A stretch of DNA of 64,000 nucleotides from Streptomyces aquilus (GCF_003955715.1 NZ_CP034463.1:1550001-1614000); one strand, 5' to 3'. Positions 36,401 to 48,397 are shown, counted from the first letter of the stretch. The notes: generated from the sequence alone by a model not told the origin. Program-made: numbers and translations.

Positions 36401-39400
36401 GCCTCGGCCAGCGCCTCGGTGTCCAGCCGCCGGTCGAAGGTGAACCAGCTCTGCGCGACATAGTGTCCGGTCGAGCCCGCCAGCTGGGCCTGGAAGAAGA
36501 GGCCGCGTTGGAGCGGGGTGACCGGGGCGGTGCGCTCGGCCGTCGCCGCGGTGTCGGCGATGGCCTCCAGGGCGTCCAGCCAGTACCCGGCGATGTCGTC
36601 GGAGACGCCCTCGGCGAGCACGAACGCGGCGTGCAGACCGCCGGTCGCCTCGTCCAGCCAGGCGTTGACCTCGACGGCGTACGGGCTGCCCTGCTCGCCA
36701 CCGGTGATGCGCAGCGCCTGGGACTCGCTGCCGCGGCCCAGGTAGTTGAACAGCACCTGCGGCCGGGCGGTGAGCAGCGGCGCCGACTGCGGGTTGAGGT
36801 AACGGAGTTGGCCGTACCTGACGTGCGCCCGCTCGTCCGGCTGGCGTGCGGCGACCTCGTGCGCGGCGGCCACGGGATCGGTGTGCGCGGTGAGCCGTAC
36901 GGGGGCGACGGAGGTGAACCAGCCGACCGTACGGGTGTAGTCGTGGTGCTCCAGGGCGGGGACCCTGCCGTGCCGCTCCAGGTCGATCGTGAGGTCGGTC
37001 GGGGTGGCCTGGACACGGGTGAGCGCGGTGCGCAGCGCGCCGCACAGCAGCTCGGTGAGGCCGACGCCGAGGGCCGCCGGGGCGGTGCGGGTGACGTGGT
37101 CGCTCACCTCGGGGTCGAGGACGACCGTGGTCTCGCGGAGCCCGCCGACCTCGGGCAGCAACGCGGGCGCCTGGAGCGTGGTGCGCCAGTGCCCGAGGCC
37201 GTCGAGGGCCTGGGTGGACCCAAGGGCCAGCGCTTCGGCGTACGCGACGTACGAGGTGGTGGGGGGTGCCAACTGCTCCCCGCGCAGGGCGGTGGCCAGG
37301 TCGTCCAGGAGGATCAGCCAGGACACGGAGTCGACGGCGAGGTGGTGCACAGTGACCACCAGGGTGCGGGCCGGCTCCAGCCACGCGAACGCGATGACGT
37401 CCCCGGCCTCGGGATCGAGCCGTCCGGCGGCCGCGTTCGCCACGGTGGTCGGATCGACATCGGTCGTTTCATGGCGTACGACGCTGATCGCGCGGTCGGG
37501 TTCGGTGCCGAGCGCCCAGACGCCGTGCTCGACGCGCAGCCGCAGCCGGAGCGCCGGATGCGCGGCCACGACGGCGTTCGCGGCGCGTTCGATGTCCGCG
37601 TGCCCGATGCCCTCGGGGACGAGCAGGGTACGGGCCTGCGCGAACCGGGCGAGTGAGCCGCCCAGTTGGCGTTGGCGCAGGATGATCGGGGTCGGCGGGA
37701 ACGGGCCGTCGTCGCGGCGGACGGATGCGGGCGCCTCTGGTGCGGCGCGGGTGTCGAGGTGCTCGGCGAGGGCGCGTGGTGTCCGGAGCAGGAACACGTC
37801 ACGGGGTGCGATCGGCAAGCCCAGCGCTCGCGCCCGGTTGATCACGGTGATGGCGACGATGCTGTCTCCGCCGGCCCTGAAGAAGTCGGTGTCGGCGTCC
37901 ACACCGGCTCCGCTGGGCAGGGTCGCGGCGAAGATGTCGACGAGAGCGGCGAGCGTGGAGTCGTTGGCGACCGTGAGAACGTTCGGTGCGGCGAGCGTGG
38001 AGTCGTTGGCGACCGTGAGGACGTCCGATGCGGCGAGCGTGGAGTCGTTGGCGACCGTGAGGACGTCCGGTGCGGCGAGCGTGGAGTCGTTGGCGGCCGT
38101 AAAGGCGCCCGGTGCGGCCGGCACGGAGTCGTTGGCGCTTGTGGGAGTGTCCGGTGCGGCGGCGGCCCGCTCCGCGAGGGCCTCCCGGTCCAGCTTGCCG
38201 TTGACCGTCAAGGGCAGGGCGTCGACCGAAAGCACCCGGCCCGGCACCATGTGCGCGGGCAGCTTCGCGGACAGCGGGGCGGTGAGATCGCCGGGGACCC
38301 GGCCCACGACGTGCGCGACGAGGTGATCGCCGGACGCGGCCACGGTGACGGCCGCGTCGACCACACCGTCGAGTTCCCGCAGGGCGGCTTCCACCTCACC
38401 CAACTCGACGCGAAAGCCCTTGAGTTGGACCTGCTCGTCGGCGCGTCCGACGAACTCCAGCTCGCCGTCGAGGGTACGGACGGCCAGGTCGCCCGTGTGG
38501 TACATACGGGAGCCGTCACCCGCGAACGGGTCCGCCACGAACCGGCCCGCGGTGAGCCCGGGCCTGCCCAGATAGCCGAGCGACACCTGATCACCGGCGA
38601 CGTAGATGGCGCCCACGCGGCCGGGCGGTACCGGCCTGAGCCGATCGTCGAGCAGATAGGTGACCAGGCCGGGGATCGGACCGCCGATCGGACTCGCCTC
38701 GGCGCCGGGCCGGAAGTCCTCGTCGGTCAGCACCCGGTGGGTGACATGGACGGTGGTCTCGGTGATGCCGTACATGTTCACCAGCTCGGGCCGACCGGTT
38801 CCGTGTCGTTCGACCCAGCCGCGCAGCCGCCCGAGGTCAAGCGCCTCGCCGCCGAAGACGATCCGGCGCAGGGCCAGAAGCGGCTTCTCGGCCTGCCGGT
38901 CGGCCTCGATGAACTGGTAGAAGGCGGACGGGGTCTGGTTGAGCACGGTGACCCCGTGCTCGCGGACCAGCCGGTGGAAGTCGACCGGTGAGCGGGTCAG
39001 CCCGTACTCCGGCACCAGCAGTTCACCGCCGTGCGCCAGCGCGCCCCACAGCTCCCAGACCGCGAAGTCGAAGGAGTAGGAGTGAAACTGGACCCACACG
39101 TCGTCCGGGCCGAAGTCCATCGCGGGCCGGGTGTTGGCGAGGAGGGTCACCACGCTGGAGTGCGGAACGACGACCCCCTTGGGGCGGCCCGTCGAGCCGG
39201 ACGTGTAGATCACGTACGCGGGATCGTGCCAGTCGGCTTCGCACCGGACGGGTGACTGCGAACATTCGTCGCCTTGGACGAGCAGCCGCGCCGGTACGCC
39301 GGCCCGGGCCAGCAGTTCCGTGAAACGCTCGCGCTGCCCCGCCTCCACCAGGACGACCTGAGGGGCGGCGTCGGCGAGGATGTACTCCAGGCGTTCGTCG

Positions 39401-42400
39401 GGGTACGCCAGGTCCAGCGGGACGTAGGCACCACCCGCGCTGACGACGGCGACCAGGGCCACGACCTGCTCCAGCGAGCGCGGCACGGCGACGGCGACCC
39501 GCTTGCCGGGCCCGACCCCGACAGCGGCCAGCACACCTGCCAACTCACCCTTCCTGGCTGCCAGTTCACCATACGTGAGGGCCCGGGTGCCGCCGTCGAG
39601 GGCGCACTGGGTGACGGCCGTGGCCGCCGGGTCGCGGCGTGCGGCGGCGTCGAAGAGGGCGCCCAGGGTGGTCGGAGTGACGCGGGCAGGCGGCCGTGAG
39701 CTCTCCGTGGCGAGGTCGCCGACCAGCGCGTCCGGTCGGGTGAGCAGGCCGGTGAGGGCCTTCTCGAAGGTGCGCAGGATCGCCTGGGCTCCGGCCTCTT
39801 GCAGCAGCTCGCCGTCGTAGATCAGGTTGAAGCGGGGGCGGCCGTCGAGGGTGCGCTCCACGACCAGGGTCAACGGGTAGTGCGGGGCGCCCTCGTTCAC
39901 GATGCCGGTGACGACCAGGTCGTCGGCCGGTCCGCGCAACGCCGCCACGTCGGTCGCCACGTCGAAGACGACCAGGGTGTCGAACAGAGAGCCCGCGCCC
40001 GCCGCACGGCCGATCCTCGCCAGCGAGACGTGCTGGTGCGGGCGTACCGCGCTCTGGTGTTCGCGCACCGAGGCGAGCAGGTCGCGCGAGGTGGTCGTCC
40101 CGGTCCAACGGGCCCGCACGGGAACGGTGTTGATGAACAGGCCCACCATGTTCTCGATGCCGGGGACGTCCATGTCCCGCCCGGACACGGTGGAGCCGAA
40201 GACGACGTCCGTGCCGTGCAGGATGCCGCCGAGGGTCACCGCCCAGGCGCTGTGCACGGCCACGCTGAGCGGGACACCGGACGACCGGGCGGCGGTGTCG
40301 ATGTCGTCGGCCGGGGTGCGGGAGGTGTCGGCGAACCGGTCGGACGGGGTGTGGCCCTCGGCGACGAAGGAGGGGCCGGGCAGTTCGGCGAGCTGGGTGC
40401 GCCACACCCGGTCGCTCTCCTCGTCGTCCCGCTCGGCGAGCCTGCGCACATAGTCGGCGAAGCCACCGACCGGATACGTCGTCCCCGGCGCGCGGTACTC
40501 GGCGAGCAGGGCGCGGAGCATCGGCGGCACCGACCAGCCGTCGGCGATGATGTGGTGCACGGTCTGCACCAGGACGCTGCGCCCGGCGCCCGCTCGGACG
40601 AGGGTGTACCGCATGAGCGGCCCGGTCGCGAGGTCGAACCCGGCGCGGCGGTCGCGCTCGGCGTACGCACGGATCTCGTCGTCGGTGATGCCGGGGCGGT
40701 CCAGGATGCGGAACGGCGCCTCGACGCCGCCCTCCAGTACGGAGACCACACGGCCGTCGGCGAGGGCCACGAACCGTGCGGCCAGGTTCGGGTAGAGGGT
40801 GAGGAGGCTGGTGGCCGCCGCCGCCAGCCGGTCGGCGTCCACCTCGCCCTCCAGCGTGAGGAGTTGCTGCTCGACGTAGGCCCCGGCCAAGTCGTCGTCG
40901 AAGACCGAGTGGAAGTACAGGCCTTCTTGCAGCGGGGTGAGCGGCAGGATGTCCCGCAGGTCCGGGCCGTCGAGGGCGTCGACGTCGGCCTGGGTGAGCG
41001 GGACCAGGTCGAAGTCGCTGGGCGAGTGGCCGCCCTGGTCGAGGGCGGCGAGCCCGGTGAGGGCCGTACGGAAGTAGGTGCCGATCGTCGTGATGTCCTC
41101 GTCGGTGAACAGGCCGTCGGGCCAGGAGAGGGTGGTGACGAGCTCGTACGCGCCGCCGGCCGTGGCGGGTTCGGCGATCGCGTTGAACTCCAGTGCGCGT
41201 GGCAGCCGCATGGCGGGGTCGCGCCGTTCACCCAACTGTCCTGTGGTGCGGGCGAGTTGCCAGTCGGTGGCGGAGCCCGCGTCGAAGCGGCCCAGGTAGT
41301 TGAAGAGCACCTGGGGCGCGGGGGCGTCGAACTCGGTGTAGGTGAGGTAGCGCAGGGCGCCGTAGGAGACGCCGTTGTGGGGCACCCGGGCGAGGTCTTC
41401 CTTGACGGCCTTGAGCGCGGTGGCCAGGTAGCCGGGAGCCGTGAAGTCGGTCGCCGCACCGGGGTCCACGACCACGGGGAAGAGGGTGGTGAACCAGCCG
41501 ATCGTGCGGCCGAGTTCGGGTTCGAACCCGGCGGTGTCCGCCACGAAGCGGCCTTCGCGGCCGTGGCCCTCCAGTTCGATGTGCGCGAACGTCTGGTCCT
41601 GGCCCCGGTCGTGACGCCAGCGGGCGAGGGTGACCGCGAGGGCGGTGAGGAGGACGTCGTTGACGCCGGCGTGGAACCTGGCGGGGATCTCGCCGAGCAG
41701 GGCGGCGGTGGCCTCGGGGCCGACGGTGACGGTGTGCAGGCGTTCGCCCGCGACGGTGTCGGTCTCCGACAGGGCTCGCCTGCCCAGCAGTTGGTCGTCG
41801 CCCGGCAGCGGACGCCAGTAGAAGGAGCTGTCGGCGTCGAAGGCCGCACGCTCCAGCAGCTGGGTCCAGCGCCGGAAGGACGTGCCGGTCGGGGGCAGTT
41901 CGATCGGTGTGCCGGAGACTGTCTGCCGCCATGCCGTGGCCAGGTCCGCCATCAGGACGCGCCAGGACACTCCGTCGACGACGACGTGATGGGCGGCCAG
42001 CACCAACTGCCGTGCCGCAGGCCGCCATACGGCCCGCAGCATCACTCCGTGGTCGGGGTCGAGTCCGGCGGTGGCGAGGGCGACGCACTCCTCCAGCGGG
42101 CGGTCGCTCTCCTGCCAGGCCACCGTGGTCCCGTCCGGCTCGGGGATGTCGAAGCTCCAGCGGTCGCCGCGCACCAGCCTGGCGCGCAGCATGGGGTGGT
42201 GCCGTACGACGGCGGTGAGGAGTGCGTCGAGGGCGGCGGCGGTGAGGTCGGCCGGCGTGTTCAGGACCACCGACTGCACGAAGCCGTCGACGGCGTTCGT
42301 GGTCTCGCCGAGCCACTGCACGACGGGTGAGCCGACGACGGTGCCGGTCGGGACGTCACGGTGGTCGACGGTGGCGGTGTTCTCACGGCTCGCCACGGCC

Positions 42401-44532
42401 GCGAGCGCCCGCGGAGTGCTGTGGGCGAAGATCTGCCGGGCCGTGACATGCAGGCCCTGGGCGCGCAGCGCGCTCAGCAGGGAGATCGCCAGGATGCTGT
42501 CGCCGCCGAGCTGGAAGAAGTCCTGGTCGGCGCCGATCTCGTCGAGGCGCAGTAGGTCGGCGACGGCCCGGCAGACCACGCGTTCGTCGTCGGTGGCGGG
42601 CGGGACGAGCGTGCCGGTCGCGAGCTCGGGCTCCGGCAGGGCGTTCCGGTCGAGCTTGCCGTTGGCCGTCAGCGGGAACTCGCGCAGGACGACGATGTGG
42701 GCGGGCACCATGTACTCGACCATGTGCTCGGCGGCCCAGTCCTTGACCTCGTCGGCCCGCAGCGCCTGGCTCCCGGCGGCCGGGATGACGTACCCCACGA
42801 GGTAGGTGCCGCCGGCGGTGTTCTTCCTGGCGGTGACACAGGTGTGCCGTACGCCCGGGTGTTCCGCGAGGCCGATCTCGACGTCCTCGATCTCCAGGCG
42901 CATGCCGCGGATCTTGATCTGGTTGTCGGCGCGGCCGAGGAAGTCCAGCGAGCCGTCGGGGGCGTAGCGTGCGAGGTCGCCGGTGCGGTAGAGGCGGGAG
43001 CCGTCGCCGGCGAAGGGGTTGGCGACGAACCGGGAGGCCGTGAGGCCGGGGGCGTTCACATAGCCGCGGCCCAGGAGGAAGCCGCCGACGTAGAGTTCGC
43101 CGCCGACTCCGACCGGGACGGGGCGCAGTTCGTCGTCGAGGACGTACAGCTGGGTGTTGGGGTTGGCCTTGCCGATGGAGGTCGACAGGCGTTCGGCGGC
43201 ACCCCGGTAGATGACGTGGGAGACGCCGATGGTCGTCTCGGCCGGTCCGTAGCCGTGGTACAGGGGGATGCCGAGCTGGGTGCGGAACCGCTCGTACAGC
43301 TCGGGGGTCAGCACCTCCCCGCCGCACCACACGTGCCGCAGGCTGTCCAACTGCCCGGAGTCGCCCGCGATGTCGAGCAGCACGTCCAGCATGGAGGACA
43401 CCAAGTAGGTGAAGGTGACGCGGTGTTCGGCGATCACGCTCAGCAGATGGTGCGGGTCGCGTTCGCCGCCGGGGCGCAGGACCACCAGTCGGGCCCCGGA
43501 GACCAGTGGCAGGAAGATCTCGTTGATGGAGATGTCGAAGGACAGGGGCGCCTTGAACAGTGAGGCGTCGTCGTGGCCGAAGCCCAGGATCTGGTGGACC
43601 TGCCACAACAGGCGTTCGCTGATGGCCTCGTGCCGGATCATCGCGCCCTTGGGGCGGCCGGTGGAGCCGGAGGTGAAGATCACGTAGGCCAGTCCGGTCC
43701 CGGGGACGGTGATCCCGGTGCCGTCGGTGGGGTAGCCGCCGTACCGCCAGTCGTCGAGGTCGACGGCGACGGCCTCCGGTTCGCCCGGGGCGTGTTCGCC
43801 GCAGTCGTTGAGCTGGAGGACGACCCCGGCGTCCTCGATGACGACGGCCCGGCGTGCGGCGGGCCACCGCGGGTCGAGCGGCACGAACGCGCACCCGGCC
43901 TGGAGCACGGCGAGGAGCCCGATCACCATGTCCGCGGAGCGGCCCAGGGAGATGCCGACGATCTGCTCGGCGGTCAGCCCGCGTTCGATCAGGTGATGGG
44001 CCAACTGACTGGATGCCTCGGCAGTTTGACGGTAGGTCAGGGAGCGGTGTTCGTCGACGACAGCGACGGCGTCCGGCCTGGCCCGCGCCTGTGCGCGGAA
44101 CATCTCCACGAGCGTGGGCCGGACCCGGTCGGCGTCGGTCGCGTTCCACTCGGCGAGTGCCGCGAGCCGCGCCGGGACGCTGGAGGGGCCGACCGTGCCG
44201 AGGGGGCGGTCCGGGAAGTCGGCCAGGTCGTCCAGGGCGAGTTGGGCTTCGGCGATGTCGACGCCGTCCGGGACGGTGACGCTCCAGGCGCCGCCGTCGA
44301 TCTCCCGACTCCCGGGCCCGGTACCGCCGTTGTCGACCCAGCCGAGGACGTCGGCGAACAGGGTGGCAGGGCTGAGGTCGATGCCGTCGGGGCTCTGCCC
44401 CGTCGCCCAGTACGCCAGCGCGAGGGCGCAGGCCTCGGCGAGGGTCCGGTCGGAGTGGTCGCCGGTCCGTCGGCGCAACTCCGTCAGTCGGGCGGGGGAA
44501 AGAAGTACGTGACGAGCGCGCGGTTCCATCAT
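33448..44532 (-). CDS. cchH: Coelichelin nonribosomal peptide synthetase (three modules, no thioesterase)
   Basis: 3694 residues ordered A1-T1-E1-C2-A2-T2-E2-C3-A3-T3. A-domain codes: DINYWGGIG (N5-formyl-N5-hydroxyOrn), DFWNVGMVH (Thr) and DMENLGLIN (N5-hydroxyOrn), as known for coelichelin. T motifs GGDS (about 674, 2221) precede E domains; GGHS (3642) is last. E1 has HHVVVDG (about 848), E2 HHLAVDS (about 2396), C2 HHIIADG (about 1325). C3 has YHLLLWDG (about 2795), where the catalytic second His is Leu. Residues 1-130 look like the tail of a lost C domain. A 42-bp repeat fills the A2-T2 linker (2125-2194). Start ATG 44532 or 44529; neither has a strong ribosome site. Confidence 0.96.
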   Translation of the reverse strand: MMEPRARHVLLSPARLTELRRRTGDHSDRTLAEACALALAYWATGQSPDGIDLSPATLFADVLGWVDNGGTGPGSREIDGGAWSVTVPDGVDIAEAQLALDDLADFPDRPLGTVGPSSVPARLAALAEWNATDADRVRPTLVEMFRAQARARPDAVAVVDEHRSLTYRQTAEASSQLAHHLIERGLTAEQIVGISLGRSADMVIGLLAVLQAGCAFVPLDPRWPAARRAVVIEDAGVVLQLNDCGEHAPGEPEAVAVDLDDWRYGGYPTDGTGITVPGTGLAYVIFTSGSTGRPKGAMIRHEAISERLLWQVHQILGFGHDDASLFKAPLSFDISINEIFLPLVSGARLVVLRPGGERDPHHLLSVIAEHRVTFTYLVSSMLDVLLDIAGDSGQLDSLRHVWCGGEVLTPELYERFRTQLGIPLYHGYGPAETTIGVSHVIYRGAAERLSTSIGKANPNTQLYVLDDELRPVPVGVGGELYVGGFLLGRGYVNAPGLTASRFVANPFAGDGSRLYRTGDLARYAPDGSLDFLGRADNQIKIRGMRLEIEDVEIGLAEHPGVRHTCVTARKNTAGGTYLVGYVIPAAGSQALRADEVKDWAAEHMVEYMVPAHIVVLREFPLTANGKLDRNALPEPELATGTLVPPATDDERVVCRAVADLLRLDEIGADQDFFQLGGDSILAISLLSALRAQGLHVTARQIFAHSTPRALAAVASRENTATVDHRDVPTGTVVGSPVVQWLGETTNAVDGFVQSVVLNTPADLTAAALDALLTAVVRHHPMLRARLVRGDRWSFDIPEPDGTTVAWQESDRPLEECVALATAGLDPDHGVMLRAVWRPAARQLVLAAHHVVVDGVSWRVLMADLATAWRQTVSGTPIELPPTGTSFRRWTQLLERAAFDADSSFYWRPLPGDDQLLGRRALSETDTVAGERLHTVTVGPEATAALLGEIPARFHAGVNDVLLTALAVTLARWRHDRGQDQTFAHIELEGHGREGRFVADTAGFEPELGRTIGWFTTLFPVVVDPGAATDFTAPGYLATALKAVKEDLARVPHNGVSYGALRYLTYTEFDAPAPQVLFNYLGRFDAGSATDWQLARTTGQLGERRDPAMRLPRALEFNAIAEPATAGGAYELVTTLSWPDGLFTDEDITTIGTYFRTALTGLAALDQGGHSPSDFDLVPLTQADVDALDGPDLRDILPLTPLQEGLYFHSVFDDDLAGAYVEQQLLTLEGEVDADRLAAAATSLLTLYPNLAARFVALADGRVVSVLEGGVEAPFRILDRPGITDDEIRAYAERDRRAGFDLATGPLMRYTLVRAGAGRSVLVQTVHHIIADGWSVPPMLRALLAEYRAPGTTYPVGGFADYVRRLAERDDEESDRVWRTQLAELPGPSFVAEGHTPSDRFADTSRTPADDIDTAARSSGVPLSVAVHSAWAVTLGGILHGTDVVFGSTVSGRDMDVPGIENMVGLFINTVPVRARWTGTTTSRDLLASVREHQSAVRPHQHVSLARIGRAAGAGSLFDTLVVFDVATDVAALRGPADDLVVTGIVNEGAPHYPLTLVVERTLDGRPRFNLIYDGELLQEAGAQAILRTFEKALTGLLTRPDALVGDLATESSRPPARVTPTTLGALFDAAARRDPAATAVTQCALDGGTRALTYGELAARKGELAGVLAAVGVGPGKRVAVAVPRSLEQVVALVAVVSAGGAYVPLDLAYPDERLEYILADAAPQVVLVEAGQRERFTELLARAGVPARLLVQGDECSQSPVRCEADWHDPAYVIYTSGSTGRPKGVVVPHSSVVTLLANTRPAMDFGPDDVWVQFHSYSFDFAVWELWGALAHGGELLVPEYGLTRSPVDFHRLVREHGVTVLNQTPSAFYQFIEADRQAEKPLLALRRIVFGGEALDLGRLRGWVERHGTGRPELVNMYGITETTVHVTHRVLTDEDFRPGAEASPIGGPIPGLVTYLLDDRLRPVPPGRVGAIYVAGDQVSLGYLGRPGLTAGRFVADPFAGDGSRMYHTGDLAVRTLDGELEFVGRADEQVQLKGFRVELGEVEAALRELDGVVDAAVTVAASGDHLVAHVVGRVPGDLTAPLSAKLPAHMVPGRVLSVDALPLTVNGKLDREALAERAAAAPDTPTSANDSVPAAPGAFTAANDSTLAAPDVLTVANDSTLAASDVLTVANDSTLAAPNVLTVANDSTLAALVDIFAATLPSGAGVDADTDFFRAGGDSIVAITVINRARALGLPIAPRDVFLLRTPRALAEHLDTRAAPEAPASVRRDDGPFPPTPIILRQRQLGGSLARFAQARTLLVPEGIGHADIERAANAVVAAHPALRLRLRVEHGVWALGTEPDRAISVVRHETTDVDPTTVANAAAGRLDPEAGDVIAFAWLEPARTLVVTVHHLAVDSVSWLILLDDLATALRGEQLAPPTTSYVAYAEALALGSTQALDGLGHWRTTLQAPALLPEVGGLRETTVVLDPEVSDHVTRTAPAALGVGLTELLCGALRTALTRVQATPTDLTIDLERHGRVPALEHHDYTRTVGWFTSVAPVRLTAHTDPVAAAHEVAARQPDERAHVRYGQLRYLNPQSAPLLTARPQVLFNYLGRGSESQALRITGGEQGSPYAVEVNAWLDEATGGLHAAFVLAEGVSDDIAGYWLDALEAIADTAATAERTAPVTPLQRGLFFQAQLAGSTGHYVAQSWFTFDRRLDTEALAEAMAHVIARHPVVGAGFTVGDDGNPVQVLKAGRRVGVRTVELSTEAEVDALRARDRDTGFDPGEPPLIRLTVVRLPGGRDGLLLSYHLLLWDGWSREIVLRDLFDAYEAFGAGELAEPVPALPSFEEHARALDAKDTAVSERFWAEHLAALPGPTLLAGPAPTLTDDLPGTLVHTVSTELSELLRDAAKAHGVTLNSVLTGAFGLLLGARTGRGDAVFGVTVSGREGEGLEDVVGVLLNTVPMWTRARPGDTVQEYLAGVQAARVAAMEHEHLGLGEIQRAGGHDTLFDNLFVWQNFLDLDAFATMNARHGITSVQADDSTHYPYTWVVTPGDRLTVKLEHRDGDPAGARRLLDDYLRVLADVARSTGPVGALPGLGPVPVPGMRTDVGTDTVVDRFDQAADRDPDRVALVAHGRRMTFGGLRDRSRAVAGVLAGRGIGPERTVGIAVPRSLDSIVALFAVLRTGAAYVPLELDHPDERIAAIVEDARPDVILTVSPVAPRLTGELVELDRPLPAAEPYVTFAPDDPDRLRHPAYTIYTSGSTGKPKGVVTEYAGLTNMLVNHQRRIFEPVLAEHGHRVFRVAHTVSFAFDMSWEELLWLADGHEVHICDEELRRDAPRLVAYCLEHSIDVINVTPTYAQQLIAEGLLDDPDRRPPLVLLGGEAVTPTLWQRLADTEGTVGYNLYGPTEYTINTLGVGTFECQDPVVGVAIDNTDVYVLDPWLRPLPDGVPGELYVSGIGIARGYLGQPGQTAHRFVACPFGAPGERMYRTGDLVVRRPDGNLMYLGRTDQQVKIRGHRVELGEVEAAFAAHPAVRFVAAVAQADPQVDGAHRLAAYLVLEGAELATVAAEVGAGLPDFLRPTHYARVDSIPLTVNGKADTKALPEARPLGALTTAGERGPRTATESVVCAYFAEALDLDDDEVSAEGDFVSLGGHSMLAVRLVGLLRREFGPVITVRDLFTLRTPEAMARHLDDRLDDRLDDRS
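33457..33492. repeat. 12-bp triplicate repeat in the cchH-cchI overlap
   Basis: Three GTCATCNAGTCG-like units (33457, 33469, 33481) encode LDDR repeats at the CchH C-terminus in one frame and MTD-containing repeats at the CchI N-terminus in another, giving cchI three in-frame ATG codons. Confidence 0.85.
37949..38158. repeat. 42-bp minisatellite inside cchH (A2-T2 linker)
   Basis: Five 42-bp units start at 37949, 37991, 38033, 38075 and 38117. The first four are nearly identical and the last diverged. Each encodes a 14-residue unit of the form [14 protein letters not shown], so copy changes keep the frame. It lies between the A2 lysine motif (NGKLDREAL) and T2. Confidence 0.95.
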
Positions 44533-44588
44533 CGAAGACTCAGCACCCTTCCACAGCGTGAACGTCCGGCTGCCCGAGGCAGGTTTGC

Positions 44589-46391
44589 TCAACTGCTTTC
44601 TCGCCAGGCCTGCCACAGCCGTGCGTACCGGCCGTCCAGCGCCACCAGCTCCTCATGGGTCCCCTGCTCGACGACCCGTCCGGCGTCCAGCACGGCGATC
44701 CGGTCCGCCGCCATCGCCTGCGTCAGCCGGTGCGCCACGCACAGCGTGGTCCGGCCCGCGCACGCGGCCAGCACGGCCCGTTCCAGCTCGGCGGCGCCCT
44801 CGCTGCCGGCCTCGGCGGTCGACTCGTCCAGCACCACCACGGGCGCCCGGCCCAACACCAGTCGCGCCAGGGCGATGTGGGTGACCTTGGTGACGTCGAG
44901 CCGCTCACCGCCCTCGCCGACCGGCGTGTTCAGGCCCTCGGGCAGCGTCTCGACCCAGCTCGCCGCGCCGACCGTGCGCAGCGCTTCGGTCAGCTCCGCG
45001 TCGGTCGCGTGCGGCGCGGCCAGGCGCAGGTCGTCGGCGAGCGGGCCGGAGAACACATGGGTCTCCTGCGTCAGCAGGCTCACCAGGGCCCGCGCCCCGG
45101 CCTCGTCCAGGTCCGCCAGGTCGGTCGTCCCGATGCGGACCGTGCCGGACCGGGGAGTGCCGATGCCCGCGACCAGCGCGGCCAGTGTCGTCTTGCCCGC
45201 CCCGGTCGCACCGACCAGTGCGAGTGAACTCCCCGCCGGGATACTCAAGTCGACGTCCCGCAGGACCGGCTCCTCGGTGCCGGGATAGGCGAAGGTGACG
45301 CCCTCCACGGTCACGGCGTACGACACGGCGGCCGCCGGCGTCACGGCCTCGTCGCCCACCAGCCGTTCCTCCGCCTCCTCCCTCAGCACCCCGACCAGCC
45401 GGGTGAGGCTGGCGCCCGACTTCTGGGCCTCGTCGAAGGTGAACATGATCATGCCGAGCGGCACGAACAGCCGGTGGAAGAGCAGCGGGGCCGCCGACAC
45501 CTCGCCCAGGCTGGCGGCGTCGGCCTCCAGAAGGGCGTATCCGACGCCGAGGATCAGGGTGAGGCCGATGAACTCGGCGCGGTTCTCCCGGCCGACGAAC
45601 CGGCCGAAGAAGTGGAACACCTCGATGCCCAGGTCGCGCACCCGCCGCGACTCGCGGGTGACCTTCTCCCGGAAGGCCTCTTCGAGGCGGTACGCGCGGA
45701 CCGTGTCGATCCCGTTCAGACCGCTGATCAGCGCCTGGGCGCGGTCGGCCTGGGCCGCGCGCTGCTTGCGGTAGAGCGGCGCGGAGCGCGGGAGGTACCA
45801 GCGCAGGGCCAGGGCGTACGCGGGCAGCGCGCCGGCGCCGGCCAGGCCGAGCCGCCAGTCGAGACCGAACATGCCGGCCGTGGCGATGACGACCAGCACG
45901 CCCGCCGAGAACACCGTGGGGACGGCCATCCGGATGCCCCGGGAGAGCACGGCGACGTCGTCACCCACCCGGGAGAGCACATCGCCGCGGCCGACCTGTT
46001 CGATCCGTGCGCTCGGCATCCCGAGCACCGCGCGCACGGCGGACTCCCGCAGCTCGGCGAGCAGGTCCGCGCCCAGCCGCCCGATCAGGTAGGTCGAGGC
46101 CGCGGTGGTCACCGCGCCGAGGAGCGCGGCGGCCACCATGACGACCCCGATCCTGACCAGGACCGAGCGGGACTCCCCCGCGACGACCCCGTCGACCACC
46201 TGACCGAGGAGCAGCACCGGCAGTACCTGGAGCGCCGCCCCGGCCACCGAGGTGGCCACGGTGGCGGTGGTCAGCCAGGGCATCTCGCGGCATCGTGCCG
46301 TGACCCACCGGGCGGCCGCACGGCCGGTGGTGGTGTGCAGGGCCGGCGCGGCCGAGCGCGTGTCCGTGTCGTACGTCCCGGTGGCGCTCAC
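44589..46391 (-). CDS. cchG: ABC exporter half-transporter with catalytic ATPase motifs
   Basis: 600 residues: six-helix membrane domain (about 35-330) and nucleotide-binding domain (about 365-600). Walker A (GATGAGKTT near 391), Q-loop ([11 protein letters not shown]), Walker B with catalytic Glu ([12 protein letters not shown]) and H-loop (VAHRLTQ) are intact, but the LSGGQ signature reads LDVTK. CchI has the mirror-image losses, so the two probably form one heterodimer with a single working ATP site, exporting coelichelin. It starts 2 bp after the cchF stop. Confidence 0.94.
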   Translation of the reverse strand: MSATGTYDTDTRSAAPALHTTTGRAAARWVTARCREMPWLTTATVATSVAGAALQVLPVLLLGQVVDGVVAGESRSVLVRIGVVMVAAALLGAVTTAASTYLIGRLGADLLAELRESAVRAVLGMPSARIEQVGRGDVLSRVGDDVAVLSRGIRMAVPTVFSAGVLVVIATAGMFGLDWRLGLAGAGALPAYALALRWYLPRSAPLYRKQRAAQADRAQALISGLNGIDTVRAYRLEEAFREKVTRESRRVRDLGIEVFHFFGRFVGRENRAEFIGLTLILGVGYALLEADAASLGEVSAAPLLFHRLFVPLGMIMFTFDEAQKSGASLTRLVGVLREEAEERLVGDEAVTPAAAVSYAVTVEGVTFAYPGTEEPVLRDVDLSIPAGSSLALVGATGAGKTTLAALVAGIGTPRSGTVRIGTTDLADLDEAGARALVSLLTQETHVFSGPLADDLRLAAPHATDAELTEALRTVGAASWVETLPEGLNTPVGEGGERLDVTKVTHIALARLVLGRAPVVVLDESTAEAGSEGAAELERAVLAACAGRTTLCVAHRLTQAMAADRIAVLDAGRVVEQGTHEELVALDGRYARLWQAWRESS

Positions 46392-46393
46392 AC

Positions 46394-47452
46394 CTACCCG
46401 GCCGCCGACTTGACGAGCTCGTCGATGGCGTACGGCATCGACAGCAGGGTGCCCTGCGAGATGGCCGCGCCGACCGCCGGGCCCTCACTGTCCAGCAGGT
46501 ACGACACGTTGCCCTTCTTCACGGCGTCGAGGTTGGCGAAGAGCTTGAACTTCTTCAGCGCCTCGGTGTCGGCCTTGTCGTTGATGACGAAGATGCGGTC
46601 GACGTCGACCAGGTCGATGCGCTCCGGGGAGAGCTTGGTGTAGAAGCTGCCGCCGGCGGCCTTGTCGATCTCCGTCTGGTACGGGAAGCCGATGCCGGAG
46701 ACGAGGCGGCCGCGGACGTCGGTGGAGGTGAAGGGCGCCACCGAGTCCTCGTACCAGGACAGTGCGACGGCCTTCTGGTCGGCGAACTCGGGGTGTGCCT
46801 TCTTGGCCGCGTCGAGCTTGCCCTGGATGTCCGCGACCATCTTCTCGCCCTCCTCGGCCTTGCCGAGCGCCTTGGCGATGTGCAGGGCGTTGTCCTGCCA
46901 GGGGGCGCTGAAGGGTTCCTTCTCGGCCTTGGTGCGGCCGACCGTCGGCGCGATCCTGGAGAGCTTGTCGTAGGCGGCCTGGTCGATCTCGGAGTAGACC
47001 GCGATGATCAGGTCCGGGCGCAGGGCGGCGATCTTCTCGTAGTTGGGGCCGGAGTCACCGTTCTCCATGATGACCTCGGGCTTGGTGGCGCCCCACTTGC
47101 CCTTCACCCAGGGCCACTGGGTGTTGATGTCGGGGCTCCGGCCCGGCGGGTTGGGGTACTGGTCGACCATGCCGACGGGCTTGATGCCGAAGGCGAGGAC
47201 GGTCTGGTCGTCGGTGTAGCCGACGGAGACGACGCGCTGCGGGGCCTTGGTGACGGTCGTGGTGCCGAAGGCGTGCTCGACCGTGACCGGGAAGGCGCCG
47301 GCGGCGGCCGTGGTCTTGGCGTCGTCGCCGGTGGACGCGTCCGAGGAGTCGGAGCCGCAGCCCGCGAGGAGGCCGACGGTGAGGCCCAGCGCGGACACCG
47401 TTGTCGCCAGGCGCCGCCAGGGCTTCGCGGGCGTCGTTCTACGGAGGAGCAT
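46394..47452 (-). CDS. cchF: Ferric-coelichelin binding lipoprotein
   Basis: 352-residue substrate-binding protein of the FhuD/FepB class. It has a lipoprotein signal with lipobox LLAGC (Cys about 32), after which a Ser/Asp/Ala-rich spacer leads to two lobes joined by a helix. It would sit on the outer face of the membrane and hand ferric coelichelin to CchC/CchD. It is transcribed with cchG and probably cchH and cchI downstream from a promoter bearing two iron boxes (47493-47540). Confidence 0.95.
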   Translation of the reverse strand: MLLRRTTPAKPWRRLATTVSALGLTVGLLAGCGSDSSDASTGDDAKTTAAAGAFPVTVEHAFGTTTVTKAPQRVVSVGYTDDQTVLAFGIKPVGMVDQYPNPPGRSPDINTQWPWVKGKWGATKPEVIMENGDSGPNYEKIAALRPDLIIAVYSEIDQAAYDKLSRIAPTVGRTKAEKEPFSAPWQDNALHIAKALGKAEEGEKMVADIQGKLDAAKKAHPEFADQKAVALSWYEDSVAPFTSTDVRGRLVSGIGFPYQTEIDKAAGGSFYTKLSPERIDLVDVDRIFVINDKADTEALKKFKLFANLDAVKKGNVSYLLDSEGPAVGAAISQGTLLSMPYAIDELVKSAAG

Positions 47453-47492
47453 CAGCCATCCCTTGCCTTCGCACGGTCACTGCGCCACGTTC

Positions 47493-47511
47493 TTAGGGCA
47501 GGCAAACCTTA
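47493..47511. promoter_or_regulatory. Iron box 1 upstream of cchF
   Basis: TTAGGGCAGGCAAACCTTA agrees with the DmdR/IdeR consensus at 15 of 19 positions and lies 41-59 bp upstream of the cchF ATG. Confidence 0.75.
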
Positions 47512-47521
47512 TCCATAAAAG

Positions 47522-47540
47522 TGAGGTTAGCCTAGCCTAA
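47522..47540. promoter_or_regulatory. Iron box 2 upstream of cchF, overlapping the cchE stop
   Basis: On the minus strand TTAGGCTAGGCTAACCTCA, 17 of 19 matches to the DmdR/IdeR consensus. It starts 29 bp from box 1 and includes the cchE stop codon (47537-47539). Confidence 0.88.
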
Positions 47541-48397
47541 CTATCGTTCTTTCCCCGGTAGTTCGGATGAACCTGCGTGCGGCCGATCGGCACGACGAGC
47601 GGGCGGTCCCCCACCGGGTCGTCGACGACCAGGGCGCGCAGTCCGAACGCCTCGTGCAGCAGCTCGGCGGTGACGACGTCACGCGGGTGGCCCTGCGCCA
47701 GGATGGCGCCCTCCTTCATCACGACGAGGTGGTCGCTGTAGCGGATGGCGAGATTGAGGTCGTGCAGCACCATGACCACCGTGCAGCCCGACTCGTGCAG
47801 GTCGTCGACCAGGTCGAGCACGTCGATCGCGTGCGCCAGGTCGAGGTACGTGGTCGGCTCGTCCAGCAGCAGCAGGTCGGTGCCCTGGGCCAGGGTCATC
47901 GAGATCCACACACGCTGACGCTGTCCGCCGGACAGGGTGTCGACGGGGCGGTCGGCCAGCTCGGAGACGCCGGTCAGGGCCAACGCCCGTGCCACCACGT
48001 CGGCGTCGTCCGACGACCACTGCCGCAGCCAGCTCTGGTGGGGATGCCGGCCCCTGGCGACGAGGTCGGCCACGGTGAGTCCCTCGGGCGCGACCGGTGT
48101 CTGCGGCAAGAGGCCGAGCTTCTTGGCCACCTCGCGGGTCTTGAGCCGGACGATGTCGTCACCGTCCAGCAGAACCGTGCCGCGGGTCGGCTTCAGCAGT
48201 CGTGACAGGGTCCTCAACAGGGTTGATTTACCACAGCCGTTGGGGCCGATGATCGTGGTGATCACGCCGGGCGGCACGCTCACGTCGAGACCGTCGATGA
48301 CGGTCCGGCTGCCGTATCCGACGGTGACGTCCTCGGCCGTCAGCCGTGCGACCTGCTCGACGGCGGGCTTGACCTGGGTGATGTCATGAGCGACCAC
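47537..48397 (-). CDS. cchE: Ferric-siderophore ABC importer ATPase
   Basis: 286-residue FepC/FhuC-type ATPase. Walker A GPNGCGKST near 51, signature [13 protein letters not shown] near 150 and Walker B LLLLDEPTTYLDLAHAID, whose YLDL D-loop is typical of siderophore importers. GTG start at 48397 with GGGGGC upstream. It energises CchC/CchD. The stop codon lies within the iron box of the cchF promoter. Confidence 0.95.
   Translation of the reverse strand: MVAHDITQVKPAVEQVARLTAEDVTVGYGSRTVIDGLDVSVPPGVITTIIGPNGCGKSTLLRTLSRLLKPTRGTVLLDGDDIVRLKTREVAKKLGLLPQTPVAPEGLTVADLVARGRHPHQSWLRQWSSDDADVVARALALTGVSELADRPVDTLSGGQRQRVWISMTLAQGTDLLLLDEPTTYLDLAHAIDVLDLVDDLHESGCTVVMVLHDLNLAIRYSDHLVVMKEGAILAQGHPRDVVTAELLHEAFGLRALVVDDPVGDRPLVVPIGRTQVHPNYRGKNDS

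Noticed and set aside
37949..38158. Tandem 42-bp units considered as a CRISPR array
   Set aside because: No spacers; units are directly adjacent and continue the NRPS reading frame.
39799..42330. 843-codon and neighbouring long plus-strand frames across cchH
   Set aside because: Antisense to E1/C2 of the NRPS; composition is typical of antisense frames in GC-rich DNA.
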